From Bacilli bacterium (GTDB lineage: Bacteria > Bacillota_I > Bacilli_A > ML615J-28 > CAG-698): a stretch of DNA of 19,817 nt. Each line of letters begins with the position of its first letter. Positions within the stretch are counted from its first letter, which is position 1. Below are positions 1 through 6,765 of the stretch, one piece after another. The notes below the pieces were generated by a model. It searched no databases, was not told where the DNA came from, and saw only the letters and a program-made list of their open reading frames with translations. A program made the translations under genes and the position numbers. Location of the stretch: assembly GCA_023228385.1 (NCBI GenBank), contig JALOBF010000012.1:1-19817 (forward strand), in the 5' to 3' direction.

Positions 1-1038
1 CAGCATTAAGGCTTCTTCATCTGATTTTACATTATAAAAATCAAGGCCGGTTGCTTCTTTAATTGCATCGACCATATGAATACGTTTAAAGTTTTTTGCT
101 AAATCGATGGTTTGACCTTGATATTCGATAACACAGTTATTTAATACTTCTCTTGCAACAAACCGGAAACACTCTTCGACCAGATTCATCATACCTTCCA
201 TATCCGAGTAAGCTAAATAAGCCTCGACAGAGGTGAATTCTGGATTGTGTGAAGAGTCCATGCCTTCATTGCGGAAAAGTCGGCCGATTTCATAAACGGC
301 CTCCATCCCGCCGACAATTAATCTTTTTAAATGAAGTTCAGTGGCAATTCGTAAATAAAAATTCATATCCAAAGCATTATGGTGAGTTATAAACGGACGA
401 GCATTGGCACCGCCTAAAATGGCTTGAAGAATCGGTGTTTCCACTTCAACAAATCCCTTACTGTCGAAAAACTTTTGAAATGCTCTAATGATTTTTGATC
501 GTAAATAAGCGATTTTCCGGGAGCTTTCGTTCATTATTAAATCAACATAACGTCTTCTTCTTGCTTCCTCAACATCTTGTAAGCCGTGGTATTTTTCCGG
601 TAATGGCCGTAGAGCTTTCGTAAGATGAGTGTATTTTGTTGCTTTTACGGTAATTTCACCGGTATTGGTTCTTATAACAATTCCTTCGATACCGACGATA
701 TCACCAATGTCGCTTTTTAAAAACAAGTCGTATTCATCCGAACTTAAATGATCGCTTCGACAGTAAATTTGAATTTGACCGTATCGGTCTTGGAGATGCA
801 TAAAGCCGGCTTTTCCTTTGCTTCTTTTGGTCATTATTCGACCGGCAACTATTGCCGGATAATGTAATCCCTCTAGTTTTTCTTTAGTGCAATCTTCAAA
901 TTTAGTTTTTAATTCAAATGAATTAGTTGTTCGTTTAAAAGCACCACCAAACGGATCAATCCCTTTTGCTCTCAAATCATTCATTTTTTGACGTCGCACC
1001 AGTTCTTGATCGGTTAGATTATTTATATTGTTGTCCAT
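1..1038 (-). CDS. lysS: Lysyl-tRNA synthetase, class II (N-terminal 346 residues; C-terminus beyond window)
   Basis: Class II lysyl-tRNA synthetase, which charges tRNA-Lys in the cytoplasm. The frame is open from ATG at 1038 to the first base of the window, 346 codons, against about 490-500 in the family, so the C-terminal part with class II motif 3 is missing only because the window ends. The N-terminal third is the anticodon-binding OB domain (KRSKGKAGFMHLQD region). Motif 1 surrounds VEVETPIL, followed by the family hallmark GGANARPFITHHNALD and motif 2 FRNEGMDSSHNPEFT. The start follows a modest ribosome site (AAAGGA). The gene has its own extended -10 promoter between it and the SGNH hydrolase. 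The identification is firm. Confidence 0.97.
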   Translation of the reverse strand, partial: MDNNINNLTDQELVRRQKMNDLRAKGIDPFGGAFKRTTNSFELKTKFEDCTKEKLEGLHYPAIVAGRIMTKRSKGKAGFMHLQDRYGQIQIYCRSDHLSSDEYDLFLKSDIGDIVGIEGIVIRTNTGEITVKATKYTHLTKALRPLPEKYHGLQDVEEARRRRYVDLIMNESSRKIAYLRSKIIRAFQKFFDSKGFVEVETPILQAILGGANARPFITHHNALDMNFYLRIATELHLKRLIVGGMEAVYEIGRLFRNEGMDSSHNPEFTSVEAYLAYSDMEGMMNLVEECFRFVAREVLNNCVIEYQGQTIDLAKNFKRIHMVDAIKEATGLDFYNVKSDEEALML

Positions 1039-1072
1039 TTAGCGTTAATCCTTTCAATTTATACTTTAATGT

Positions 1073-1101
1073 ATTATAACATAAATCAATAAAAAAATAA
1101 A
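1073..1101 (-). promoter_or_regulatory. Promoter for lysS (TTTATT - 17 - TGTTATAAT)
   Basis: On the minus strand an extended -10 (TGTTATAAT, plus positions 1073-1081) stands 17 bases after a weak -35, TTTATT (1096-1101). The predicted RNA start is about 25-30 bases before the lysS ATG. The perfect TGN extension offsets the poor -35. Confidence 0.6.
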
Positions 1102-1113
1102 TGATAATTTATT
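1091..1113 (-). terminator. Weak AT-only hairpin at the end of the SGNH gene
   Basis: On the minus strand a 7-bp AT stem (AATAAAT / ATTTATT, loop of 4) contains the SGNH stop codon and is followed by five T. It overlaps the lysS -35. An all-AT stem is weak, so this is a tentative call. Confidence 0.35.
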
Positions 1114-1819
1114 CGTCAAATTTATCAAGATGTTTTTTAAGTATATTGGTAATAAGTTGATAACCGGAATAGGTAATATGCAATCCATCCATTGTGTATT
1201 CAGCACGTAAATTTCCCTTTTCATCTTTTAGTTCACCGTTAATATCAATGTAAGTAATATCATTATTCTCGGCATAATCTTTAAGTAAGTTATTGACATG
1301 ATCGATTTTTTTGTTTTTCCGAGGGTAAGTGCTTATTCGGCCGAGAAATTTAATTTTCGGGTTAATCGGATATAAAGATATAAGATAAATTTTAGTTTCA
1401 GGCAATTCCGCTTTTATTTTTTCGATAATTAGTTTTATATTATTGGTGATATAATCAACTGCATGGGGCTTGTTGAAATCATTGGTACCGATTTGAAGAA
1501 AAATCATCTTGGGCATAAGTGAAATTACATTGGAATTCAGTCGAGCCAATACCCCACGTGTTGTATCGCTAGCAATACCGCGATTGTAGATATGATGGCT
1601 GTGGAAGAATTCATGGACATGATAAAATTCAGTTAAAGAATCGCCGACAAAAACGGTCCCATTTTTTTTAGCAATCTGATTAAAGTCCCGATATTGGATG
1701 ATTTTTTCATTAATTCGTTCTTTGAGCAAATTCGTAAATAATATAAAAAGCACAACGGCTATGGTTAGGTTTATACACAATAACAGTATATTAAGAATAA
1801 TCAAGACATTTCCAAACAT
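1109..1819 (-). CDS. Membrane-anchored SGNH/GDSL-family esterase/lipase
   Basis: Serine hydrolase of the SGNH (GDSL) superfamily, 236 residues. Residues 4-30 form one hydrophobic segment, so the catalytic domain is probably anchored outside the membrane. Block I is VFVGDSL with nucleophile Ser61. Block II is the NRGIASD stretch with Gly81. Block III is IGTND with oxyanion Asn113. Block V is DGLH with catalytic Asp211 and His214. All four family blocks are intact, so the enzyme should be active. The substrate is unknown: acetylated cell-envelope sugars or lysophospholipids are typical of such anchored proteins, but this is inference. The start has a strong AAGGAG site 10 bases upstream, and a TATAAT box lies at 1842-1847 on the minus strand. 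Confidence 0.9.
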   Translation of the reverse strand: MFGNVLIILNILLLCINLTIAVVLFILFTNLLKERINEKIIQYRDFNQIAKKNGTVFVGDSLTEFYHVHEFFHSHHIYNRGIASDTTRGVLARLNSNVISLMPKMIFLQIGTNDFNKPHAVDYITNNIKLIIEKIKAELPETKIYLISLYPINPKIKFLGRISTYPRKNKKIDHVNNLLKDYAENNDITYIDINGELKDEKGNLRAEYTMDGLHITYSGYQLITNILKKHLDKFDE

Positions 1820-1841
1820 TTTAAGACAACTCCTTGGGGTT

Positions 1842-1847
1842 ATTATA
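1842..1847 (-). promoter_or_regulatory. -10 box for the SGNH hydrolase gene
   Basis: Minus-strand TATAAT lies 22 bases upstream of the ATG, just ahead of the AAGGAG ribosome site. No good -35 is seen at 16-18 bases. Confidence 0.4.
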
Positions 1848-1914
1848 TCACATTTTGTATTTTAAATAATAAAATAATTATCATTAATTATATATTAGTA
1901 TTAAAATATAAAAA

Positions 1915-1943
1915 TTGACTTCTTAGCTCTAATCGTTTATAAT
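1915..1943 (+). promoter_or_regulatory. Strong sigma-A promoter driving the 1951-4244 operon (TTGACT - 17 - TATAAT)
   Basis: TTGACT at 1915-1920 and a consensus TATAAT at 1938-1943 are separated by exactly 17 bases. Transcription should begin at about 1949-1951, on or next to the first ATG of the following gene, which leaves no room for a 5' leader. Confidence 0.75.
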
Positions 1944-1950
1944 ATTTGTG

Positions 1951-2496
1951 ATGATAATGATGATATATTTAACAACAATATTAACAAAATGGCGATGGTT
2001 AATCGTCATTGGAATTATTCTGTTTTTGTTTACTTTAATTAATTCTATCTTTTCAGTTTATCGAAAAAAGAAAGTTATTGCGACTTTAACTCGCTTTTGC
2101 GACAAAAAAAGCTATCGAATGGTAATTGCAAAAAGAACCATTTATGATTATATAATTGAAACCAATGAAAAGAAGTTTTATATTAAGGCGATATACGTTC
2201 CGTTAAATGCAGCAATTACTGTTAACAGTAAGGATACATGGAATTTAACATATGGTGGCGTTCGGGGGCGACCGGGGCGAGGTTATTCTCGTCAGCGCTA
2301 TCTGGATGAGTTGAAAGATTTTTTACGTAAGGATTTAAACGGGGTCAAATTGGTTTTGATTTATCCGACTATCGATAAAATTCAGAAATATCTCAATGAA
2401 AGTGAAATAGCAATCTTAAGTTATAAAGAATCAGCTTACGGCATTCGCTTTATAACGTATCTTGATTGGGAAAGTCATTTCTCGGATTTAATATAA
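1951..2496 (+). CDS. Unknown membrane-anchored protein, apparently leaderless start
   Basis: 181 residues if read from ATG 1951; a GTG at 1948 and ATGs at 1957 and 1960 are alternatives. I do not recognise the family with confidence. One hydrophobic helix spans residues 14-34, followed by a basic stretch (YRKKK) and a soluble alpha/beta domain. That domain has a YDYIIE...KKFYIKA strand pair (65-80), a conserved-looking NSKDTWNLTYGG segment (92-103), an Arg/Gly-rich loop (105-115) and a hydrophobic strand VKLVLIYPT (132-140). The strand pattern loosely recalls nuclease-related folds, but a clear D...ExK triad is absent. It is the first gene of the yabP-yabQ-znuA run, 43 bases upstream of yabP. 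No Shine-Dalgarno sequence precedes any candidate start, and the promoter -10 ends 7 bases before the ATG. Confidence 0.7.
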   Translation: MIMMIYLTTILTKWRWLIVIGIILFLFTLINSIFSVYRKKKVIATLTRFCDKKSYRMVIAKRTIYDYIIETNEKKFYIKAIYVPLNAAITVNSKDTWNLTYGGVRGRPGRGYSRQRYLDELKDFLRKDLNGVKLVLIYPTIDKIQKYLNESEIAILSYKESAYGIRFITYLDWESHFSDLI

Positions 2497-2539
2497 TAAA
2501 TCAATTCCGGCAGGCATATAATCTATTGAGGTGGATTAT

Positions 2540-2815
2540 ATGAATCAAGAATTGACAAGCCAAGAAATCATTTTGAAAAATCGTAGTGATTTACAAATAA
2601 CCGGTGTGAAGAAGATAGAAAGCCTTAACAGTAATGAGTTTTATTTAGATACGGTACTTGGAAAAATGGTTGTTCGCGGTACAGATTTAGAAATGAAGCA
2701 TCTTGATATTGAAAAAGAAATATTAATTATTATCGGTAAAATATATTTAATGGAGTACTTGAATAAAGACCGTTCAACCAAGTCCAAAGGCTTTCTTGCT
2801 AAGTTATTTAAATGA
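2540..2815 (+). CDS. yabP: YabP-family sporulation protein
   Basis: 91 residues, the usual length of YabP, a small protein needed for spore coat/cortex formation in Bacillus. The family pattern is clear: ILKNRSDLQITGVKKIESL (11-29), an EFYLDTVLG strand, the VVRGTDLEMKHLDIEK motif (44-59) and a final IIGKIYLMEYL strand. The ATG at 2540 is chosen over the in-frame GTG at 2531 because GAGGTGG (2528-2534) is the ribosome site for the ATG. The stop overlaps the next ATG (ATGA), as in the canonical yabP-yabQ pair, so translation is probably coupled. In Bacillus, divIC follows yabQ; here a metal-binding lipoprotein does. Whether this organism forms spores cannot be told from the window. Confidence 0.88.
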   Translation: MNQELTSQEIILKNRSDLQITGVKKIESLNSNEFYLDTVLGKMVVRGTDLEMKHLDIEKEILIIIGKIYLMEYLNKDRSTKSKGFLAKLFK

Positions 2816-3282
2816 TTACATTCAAAAATCAAATTATTTATATAGTATATTTTTTATTGTTTGGAATATTTTTGGCGATTACTTACGATATTCTGCATTA
2901 TTATTTAAAACGTTGGAATGTTAAAACGTTAGTTGGGTATATTGTTCAGTTATTGTATTGGCTTGGGTTGGTAGCCATTTCTTGCCTATATGCTTTTCGG
3001 GTAAGCGAAGGGATGATATCAATTTATACTTTTAGTTTCTTTTTTTTGGGTGTGCTTACTTATTATTTTTTTCTTCGGAATAATTTATATAAAGACCTCT
3101 CTCGTATTAATTACGGTTTTGGGAAAATTTATAAAACTATTAAAAATTGGCTGATTGAACTTATTTATCCAAGAGAATTATTATTTTTATTAATAAAGAT
3201 TAGTAAAGCAATATGGAAAAAGATATCTAAAAAAAAATTAGAAAACCAAGAGGAAACATTGAGGAAGCAAAATAGTATATAG
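2812..3282 (+). CDS. yabQ: YabQ-like spore cortex protein (multi-pass membrane)
   Basis: 156 residues with three or four hydrophobic segments: about 7-25 (IIYIVYFLLFGIFLAITYD), 41-62 and 67-88, then a basic, Lys-rich cytoplasmic tail (100-156). The first segment with its ITYD turn, the segment order, and the position directly after and overlapping yabP match YabQ, a membrane protein required for spore cortex formation in Bacillus. Sequence conservation in this family is weak, so neighbourhood carries much of the assignment. The final 35 residues are rich in Lys/Glu and likely form a short coiled coil. Confidence 0.8.
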   Translation: MITFKNQIIYIVYFLLFGIFLAITYDILHYYLKRWNVKTLVGYIVQLLYWLGLVAISCLYAFRVSEGMISIYTFSFFFLGVLTYYFFLRNNLYKDLSRINYGFGKIYKTIKNWLIELIYPRELLFLLIKISKAIWKKISKKKLENQEETLRKQNSI

Positions 3283-3296
3283 CAAGAGGTGATAGT

Positions 3297-4244
3297 ATGA
3301 AAAGAAAATTACTGATATTCCTTTTTATAGTAATTATTCCTTTTTTTAGCGGCTGTGACGGTATTCCCGAAGAAGTTGATATCTATGCCAGTATTTACCC
3401 GATTGAATTTTTGGTTAAAGAAATTGTCGGTAATAAATATAAAGTTAAAGCTGTATATCCGCGGGGGAAAGATGTTCACGATTATGATGTTTCGCCATCG
3501 GAAATTATCAGTTTATCCAAAAGCAAAATAATATTTTATATCGGCTTGGGACTCGAACCTGTAATTGAAAAATCTAAGGATACGGTTTTATCCGATGTAC
3601 TAACCATTTCATTAGCTGATAATCTAACTTTAATTGAATTAAATAGTGATCATTATCATGAAGGCTATGACCCCAGTAATGACGGGCAAGTTTTTTATGA
3701 TCCACATGTCTGGCTTGATCCGATTAATATGCAAATAATAGCTGAAACAATATTGGAAAATATTATTGAATATTTGAATGTTGAACCGACCGATGTTACT
3801 TTGTTTAAAGAAAATTGTAATAATTTGAAAAGCAGATTAAAGGATCTAGATGAAGATTTCAAGGATGTTTTAAGCGATGAAACCATTATCAATAAAACGA
3901 TTATGGTTGATCATGATGCATATGCCTATTGGCAATTACGATATGGAATTAATCGAATTAAACTAAGAAATCATAATGACAGTCCAGATATATCTCCTGT
4001 TGAAATGAAAGAGAAAATAGAACAGGCTCAGGCATTAGGAATCAAATATATTTGTACAACCAAAAATGAAATGGAATCGTCAATTATTGAAGCATATCTT
4101 CTTGGATTAAACTTAACAGTTAAGGATAAGAGACAACTTCATCATTTAGGGACAATTACCGCCAAGGAAGAAAAGAAAGAAGATTATTTTTCATTAATGC
4201 GATATAATTTAAAAATTTTAAATGAAGTAATGCCGCGAAAATAG
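3297..4244 (+). CDS. znuA: Zinc/manganese ABC transporter substrate-binding lipoprotein (ZnuA/AdcA family)
   Basis: 315-residue cluster 9 solute-binding protein that captures Zn2+ or Mn2+ outside the cell and hands it to an ABC importer. Residues 1-20 form a lipoprotein signal ending in FFSGC, with Cys20 lipidated. Metal ligands are visible: His61 in the VHDYDVSPSE motif, His137 in DPHVWLDP and His206 in VDHDAYAYW. The short acidic/His stretch around 117-130 (NSDHYHEGYD) matches the position of the His-rich loop of zinc-specific members, which favours zinc. No ATPase or permease gene is adjacent, so the importer must be encoded elsewhere. The gene starts 14 bases after yabQ with an AAGAGGTGA site and ends in a clear terminator, so it is the last gene of the sporulation-gene operon, an unusual companion. 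Confidence 0.93.
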   Translation: MKRKLLIFLFIVIIPFFSGCDGIPEEVDIYASIYPIEFLVKEIVGNKYKVKAVYPRGKDVHDYDVSPSEIISLSKSKIIFYIGLGLEPVIEKSKDTVLSDVLTISLADNLTLIELNSDHYHEGYDPSNDGQVFYDPHVWLDPINMQIIAETILENIIEYLNVEPTDVTLFKENCNNLKSRLKDLDEDFKDVLSDETIINKTIMVDHDAYAYWQLRYGINRIKLRNHNDSPDISPVEMKEKIEQAQALGIKYICTTKNEMESSIIEAYLLGLNLTVKDKRQLHHLGTITAKEEKKEDYFSLMRYNLKILNEVMPRK

Positions 4245-4274
4245 TTAAGAGTTTATTTAGACTCTTAACTTTTT
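4243..4274 (+). terminator. Rho-independent terminator of the yabP-znuA operon
   Basis: A perfect 10-bp stem, AGTTAAGAGT / ACTCTTAACT, encloses an 8-base loop and runs into TTTTT. It overlaps the znuA stop codon. Confidence 0.9.
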
Positions 4275-4281
4275 GCTTAAC

Positions 4282-4310
4282 TTGAATAAAGTTTGACCGT
4301 TTGATATAAT
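4282..4310 (+). promoter_or_regulatory. Promoter of the GH18 lipoprotein gene (TTGAAT - 17 - TATAAT)
   Basis: TTGAAT at 4282-4287 and TATAAT at 4305-4310 have the ideal 17-base spacing. They lie directly after a terminator, so the following gene is its own transcription unit. Confidence 0.8.
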
Positions 4311-4346
4311 ATAAAAGAAAAATATATTAGAAAAAGGGATTAAAGC

Positions 4347-6023
4347 ATGAGAAGGTATCATCAATATTTTATTATGATTATTCTTTTCTTTTTGGTGTTG
4401 TGTGGATGCAATAAATATATAAGTGATGAGGGAAATGATAAGGGAAATTCGGTCATACCAACCCTTTCGGTTGAACTCGATAGTTTTTTGCTTAATGTTG
4501 AAGCAACAGCAATGATTGTACCAATTGTTTCCGGTATCGCAAATTTGACAATTTTATTTAATTCTACAAATCCAGATATTGCGATTGTTAACAATGACGG
4601 TCTAATTACCGCCGTTAGTGAAGGTCAAACATTAATCAATGTCTATTTAAATGAATATCCAGAGGTTAAAACGACGGTAACAGTAGTTGTAATTGACTGG
4701 ATGGCAGATGCTGAAAGAGAAGCAAGAAAAAATATTGAAAAAGCAATTATTGAATTGGAAGGAATAATACCTTCAGAAATTTGTAACAATATAATATTAC
4801 CTCGATTTGCTCAAAATTATTCGGTTACTCTTACTTGGTCAAGTTCTAATCCCGATGTTATTTCTACTGCCGGAGCAGTAATTAGAAAAAAACAGGATCA
4901 ATTTGTAGAACTTGAAGCAAAAATAGTTTATAATAAATTCAGTATTATAGAAGGAGTGTTTAAAAAGACTGTGAAAGTGGAAAAATATCAATTAAAGGAT
5001 ATTGATAACAAAAAACCAATTTTCGCTTATCTTTATAACGATGGATTTCAACTTCGAGATGAAGATTTAGATAAAATTGATGTTATCAATTATTCATTTG
5101 CTTATGTTATTAACAGTAAATTAAGTATCTCTCATTTAAGCGGAATATCTAATGCGATAAACAAAGCTCATAGTAAAGGTACCAGGTTTGTTTTATCCGT
5201 TGGTGGCTGGGGTGCTTCCGGTTTTAGTAAAATGGCTGAATCTGAAGAAAACCGTGTTAAATTTATTCAATCTGTTATTGAAATAATTGATAAATACTCA
5301 ATTGACGGGATCGATCTTGATTGGGAATACCCTACGACCGGAAGCGGTAATGATGAGCGTAATTCTCAAGATAAATTTAATTTTACAAGCCTTATATGTG
5401 AACTTAGAATAGCCTTAGATCAAATTAGCCCGGATTTGCTTTTAACGGTAGCGTTTCCGGCTAGCCGTTATGCCGCTAATAATTACTATGAAATTACTAA
5501 AATTAATCAACATTTGGATTACCTTCATTTAATGACTTATGACTTAATTGATTATAGTACATTGATTACTTCACATCATGCTAATTTATATACATCGGGA
5601 TATAGTTCAAGCAATCAGGCCAGTGCTGATGCGGCAGTAAAAGCTTATGTTAATGCCGGTGCTGATAAAGACAAAATAACAATCGGCGGAGCTTTTTATG
5701 GGCATATTGGAACGGTTACCGAAAACTCAAAAGAAGACGGTATGAAAGTTTCAAGCGAAGGGCTTACTAATGCTGTTACCTATGCAAAAATTCATACCGA
5801 ATATCTTAATAATCTCAATTTTAAATATTATTTTGATGATGTTGCAAAGGCACCGTGGCTTTTTGACGGAACAACATTTATAACATATGATGACCCGACT
5901 TCGCTTGCCTATAAATGTGAGTATGTAATTAATCAAGGGTTAGCCGGTATCATGTTTTGGCAACTTGGCGGTGATTATCAAAGCATACTAGTGAATACAA
6001 TTTATGAAAATTTAAATGAATAA
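4347..6023 (+). CDS. Glycoside hydrolase family 18 (chitinase-like) lipoprotein with two Ig-like domains
   Basis: 558-residue secreted, lipid-anchored GH18 glycosidase, expected to cleave beta-1,4 bonds next to N-acetylglucosamine (chitin, peptidoglycan or N-glycans). The signal peptide ends in a lipobox, LCGC, with Cys21 lipidated. Residues about 38-115 form a bacterial Ig-like (BIG2-type) domain, with NPDIAIVNNDGLITAVSEG typical of that fold. About 120-212 form a second Ig-like domain with LTWSSSNPDVIS. From about 223 the TIM barrel begins: SVGGW at 284-288, the catalytic DGIDLDWEYP with acid Glu327 and Asp323/Asp325, then LHLMTYDL and a final MFWQLGGDY. All GH18 hallmarks are present, so it should be active. 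It is monocistronic and is followed by an inverted repeat. Confidence 0.94.
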   Translation: MRRYHQYFIMIILFFLVLCGCNKYISDEGNDKGNSVIPTLSVELDSFLLNVEATAMIVPIVSGIANLTILFNSTNPDIAIVNNDGLITAVSEGQTLINVYLNEYPEVKTTVTVVVIDWMADAEREARKNIEKAIIELEGIIPSEICNNIILPRFAQNYSVTLTWSSSNPDVISTAGAVIRKKQDQFVELEAKIVYNKFSIIEGVFKKTVKVEKYQLKDIDNKKPIFAYLYNDGFQLRDEDLDKIDVINYSFAYVINSKLSISHLSGISNAINKAHSKGTRFVLSVGGWGASGFSKMAESEENRVKFIQSVIEIIDKYSIDGIDLDWEYPTTGSGNDERNSQDKFNFTSLICELRIALDQISPDLLLTVAFPASRYAANNYYEITKINQHLDYLHLMTYDLIDYSTLITSHHANLYTSGYSSSNQASADAAVKAYVNAGADKDKITIGGAFYGHIGTVTENSKEDGMKVSSEGLTNAVTYAKIHTEYLNNLNFKYYFDDVAKAPWLFDGTTFITYDDPTSLAYKCEYVINQGLAGIMFWQLGGDYQSILVNTIYENLNE

Positions 6024-6056
6024 TATTACGCTCCATAATATTATGGGGCGTAATAT
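6023..6056 (+). terminator. Long inverted repeat after the GH18 gene
   Basis: A near-perfect 34-base palindrome begins at the gene stop (ATATTACGCTCCATAATA and its complement, one G-T pair). No T-run follows on either strand. It could act as a hairpin that ends or protects the message, or mark a protein-binding site. The terminator label is tentative. Confidence 0.5.
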
Positions 6057-6079
6057 GCGTATAAAAAATCAAAAAACAC

Positions 6080-6108
6080 TTGCATTTTTGGCATGAATGT
6101 AGTAAAAT
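6080..6108 (+). promoter_or_regulatory. Promoter of the tRNA array (TTGCAT - 17 - TAAAAT)
   Basis: TTGCAT at 6080-6085 and TAAAAT at 6103-6108 are spaced by 17 bases and end 20 bases upstream of the first tRNA. Confidence 0.75.
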
Positions 6109-6128
6109 ATTAAAGCAGTTATATAAGT

Positions 6129-6213
6129 GGTGGGGTAGCGAAGTGGCTAAACGCGGTGGACTGTAAATCCACTCTCTCCGAGTTCGGCAGTTCGAATCTG
6201 TCCCCCACCACCA
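6129..6213 (+). tRNA. tRNA-Tyr (anticodon GTA)
   Basis: 85 bases including an encoded CCA. Acceptor stem GGTGGGG pairs with CCCCACC. The anticodon stem GTGGA / TCCAC encloses CTGTAAA with GTA at 6163-6165. A long variable arm (class II, usual for bacterial tRNA-Tyr) and the TTCGAAT T-loop are present. It is the first member of a three-tRNA transcript. Confidence 0.97.
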
Positions 6214-6223
6214 TTTTTAATTT

Positions 6224-6297
6224 AGGGCTATAGCCAAGCGGTAAGGCAACGGACTTTGACTCCGTTATCTCTGGTTCGAATCCAGATAGCCCTGCCA
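6224..6297 (+). tRNA. tRNA-Gln (anticodon TTG)
   Basis: 74 bases with encoded CCA. Acceptor AGGGCTA pairs with TAGCCCT, followed by discriminator G. The anticodon stem ACGGA / TCCGT encloses CTTTGAC, with TTG at 6256-6258. The T-loop is TTCGAAT. It reads CAA and, by wobble, CAG. Confidence 0.97.
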
Positions 6298-6305
6298 TTT
6301 TATAT

Positions 6306-6377
6306 AGGACCATAGCCAAGCGGTAAGGCAATTGGCTCTGACCCAATGATGCGAAGGTTCGAATCCTTCTGGTCCTG
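6306..6377 (+). tRNA. tRNA-Gln (anticodon CTG), CCA not encoded
   Basis: 72 bases. Acceptor AGGACCA pairs with TGGTCCT, followed by discriminator G and then AATG rather than CCA, so the 3' end must be added by the CCA-adding enzyme. The anticodon stem ATTGG / CCAAT encloses CTCTGAC, with CTG at 6338-6340, dedicated to CAG. The D-arm region (CATAGCCAAGCGGTAAGGCAA) is almost identical to the neighbouring tRNA-Gln(TTG), which suggests tandem duplication and divergence. Confidence 0.95.
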
Positions 6378-6389
6378 AATGATTATGAA

Positions 6390-6419
6390 AACTACTCGCA
6401 AAAGAGTAGTTATTTTTTT
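6390..6419 (+). terminator. Terminator of the tRNA array
   Basis: AACTACTC / GAGTAGTT forms an 8-bp stem with a 6-base loop, followed by A and seven T. The T-run forms part of the -35 of the next promoter. Confidence 0.9.
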
Positions 6420-6446
6420 GACTTTTATCATTTAATAAGTTAAAAT
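6418..6446 (+). promoter_or_regulatory. Promoter overlapping the tRNA terminator (TTGACT - 17 - TAAAAT)
   Basis: TTGACT at 6418-6423 and TAAAAT at 6441-6446 have a 17-base spacer. It points into the otherwise gene-poor stretch 6450-6850 and should start RNA near 6453, ahead of a broken small ORF. Confidence 0.6.
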
Positions 6447-6515
6447 ATAAAGGGAAAGCGTTAAATAATTTATAAAAAGCTGATTCATTGAATGCTTTAT
6501 ATTAATAATATAAAA

Positions 6516-6700
6516 ATGGATCAGACCATAGATTTGATGATAATTTTACTACTAGAAAACACTCCTGATAATAGAATCAAGTTAAGCAACTATCTTATAA
6601 CTTAATCCTATTAATTTTAGCCTTCTGGGTTTTACCGACGGTTTGGAACACATTGGGGCTATTTGCCGGAGTGATAATAGTTTATAAGATTTATCTGTAG
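6516..6700 (+). pseudogene. Frameshifted small membrane-protein gene (tentative)
   Basis: ATG 6516 opens a 29-codon frame (MDQTIDLMIILLLENTPDNR, then IKLSNYLIT) ending at TAA 6603-6605. A second frame, shifted by -1 and open from 6575 to TAG 6698-6700, continues with a transmembrane-like sequence (LILLILAFWVLPTVWNTLG, then LFAGVIIVYKIYL). Joined, they give a plausible protein of about 60 residues with a hydrophobic C-terminal half. The two frames overlap by about 30 bases. No slippery heptamer is seen, so this is more likely a broken gene or a sequence error than programmed frameshifting. No ribosome site precedes the ATG, but a good promoter lies at 6418-6446. Chance cannot be excluded for so short a frame. 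Confidence 0.35.
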
Positions 6701-6749
6701 CTTTCAGTATATTAAAGAAATAAAAAACAAAAGAATATAAAATCTGATT

Positions 6750-6758
6750 TGTTATAAT
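6750..6758 (+). promoter_or_regulatory. Extended -10 promoter of the structured RNA/GDPD unit
   Basis: TGTTATAAT at 6750-6758 is a perfect TGN-extended -10. No recognisable -35 lies 17 bases upstream, which such promoters tolerate. RNA should start at about 6764-6766, precisely where the long hairpin begins. Confidence 0.6.
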
Positions 6759-6765
6759 GGAAATC

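Noticed and set aside
6119..6346. Minus-strand 75-codon open frame across the tRNA genes
   Set aside because: It is the complement of three clear tRNAs; such frames are a common false gene call.
6575..6605. Programmed -1 frameshift site
   Set aside because: No X XXY YYZ slippery heptamer and no clear downstream stimulatory structure; a broken gene is simpler.
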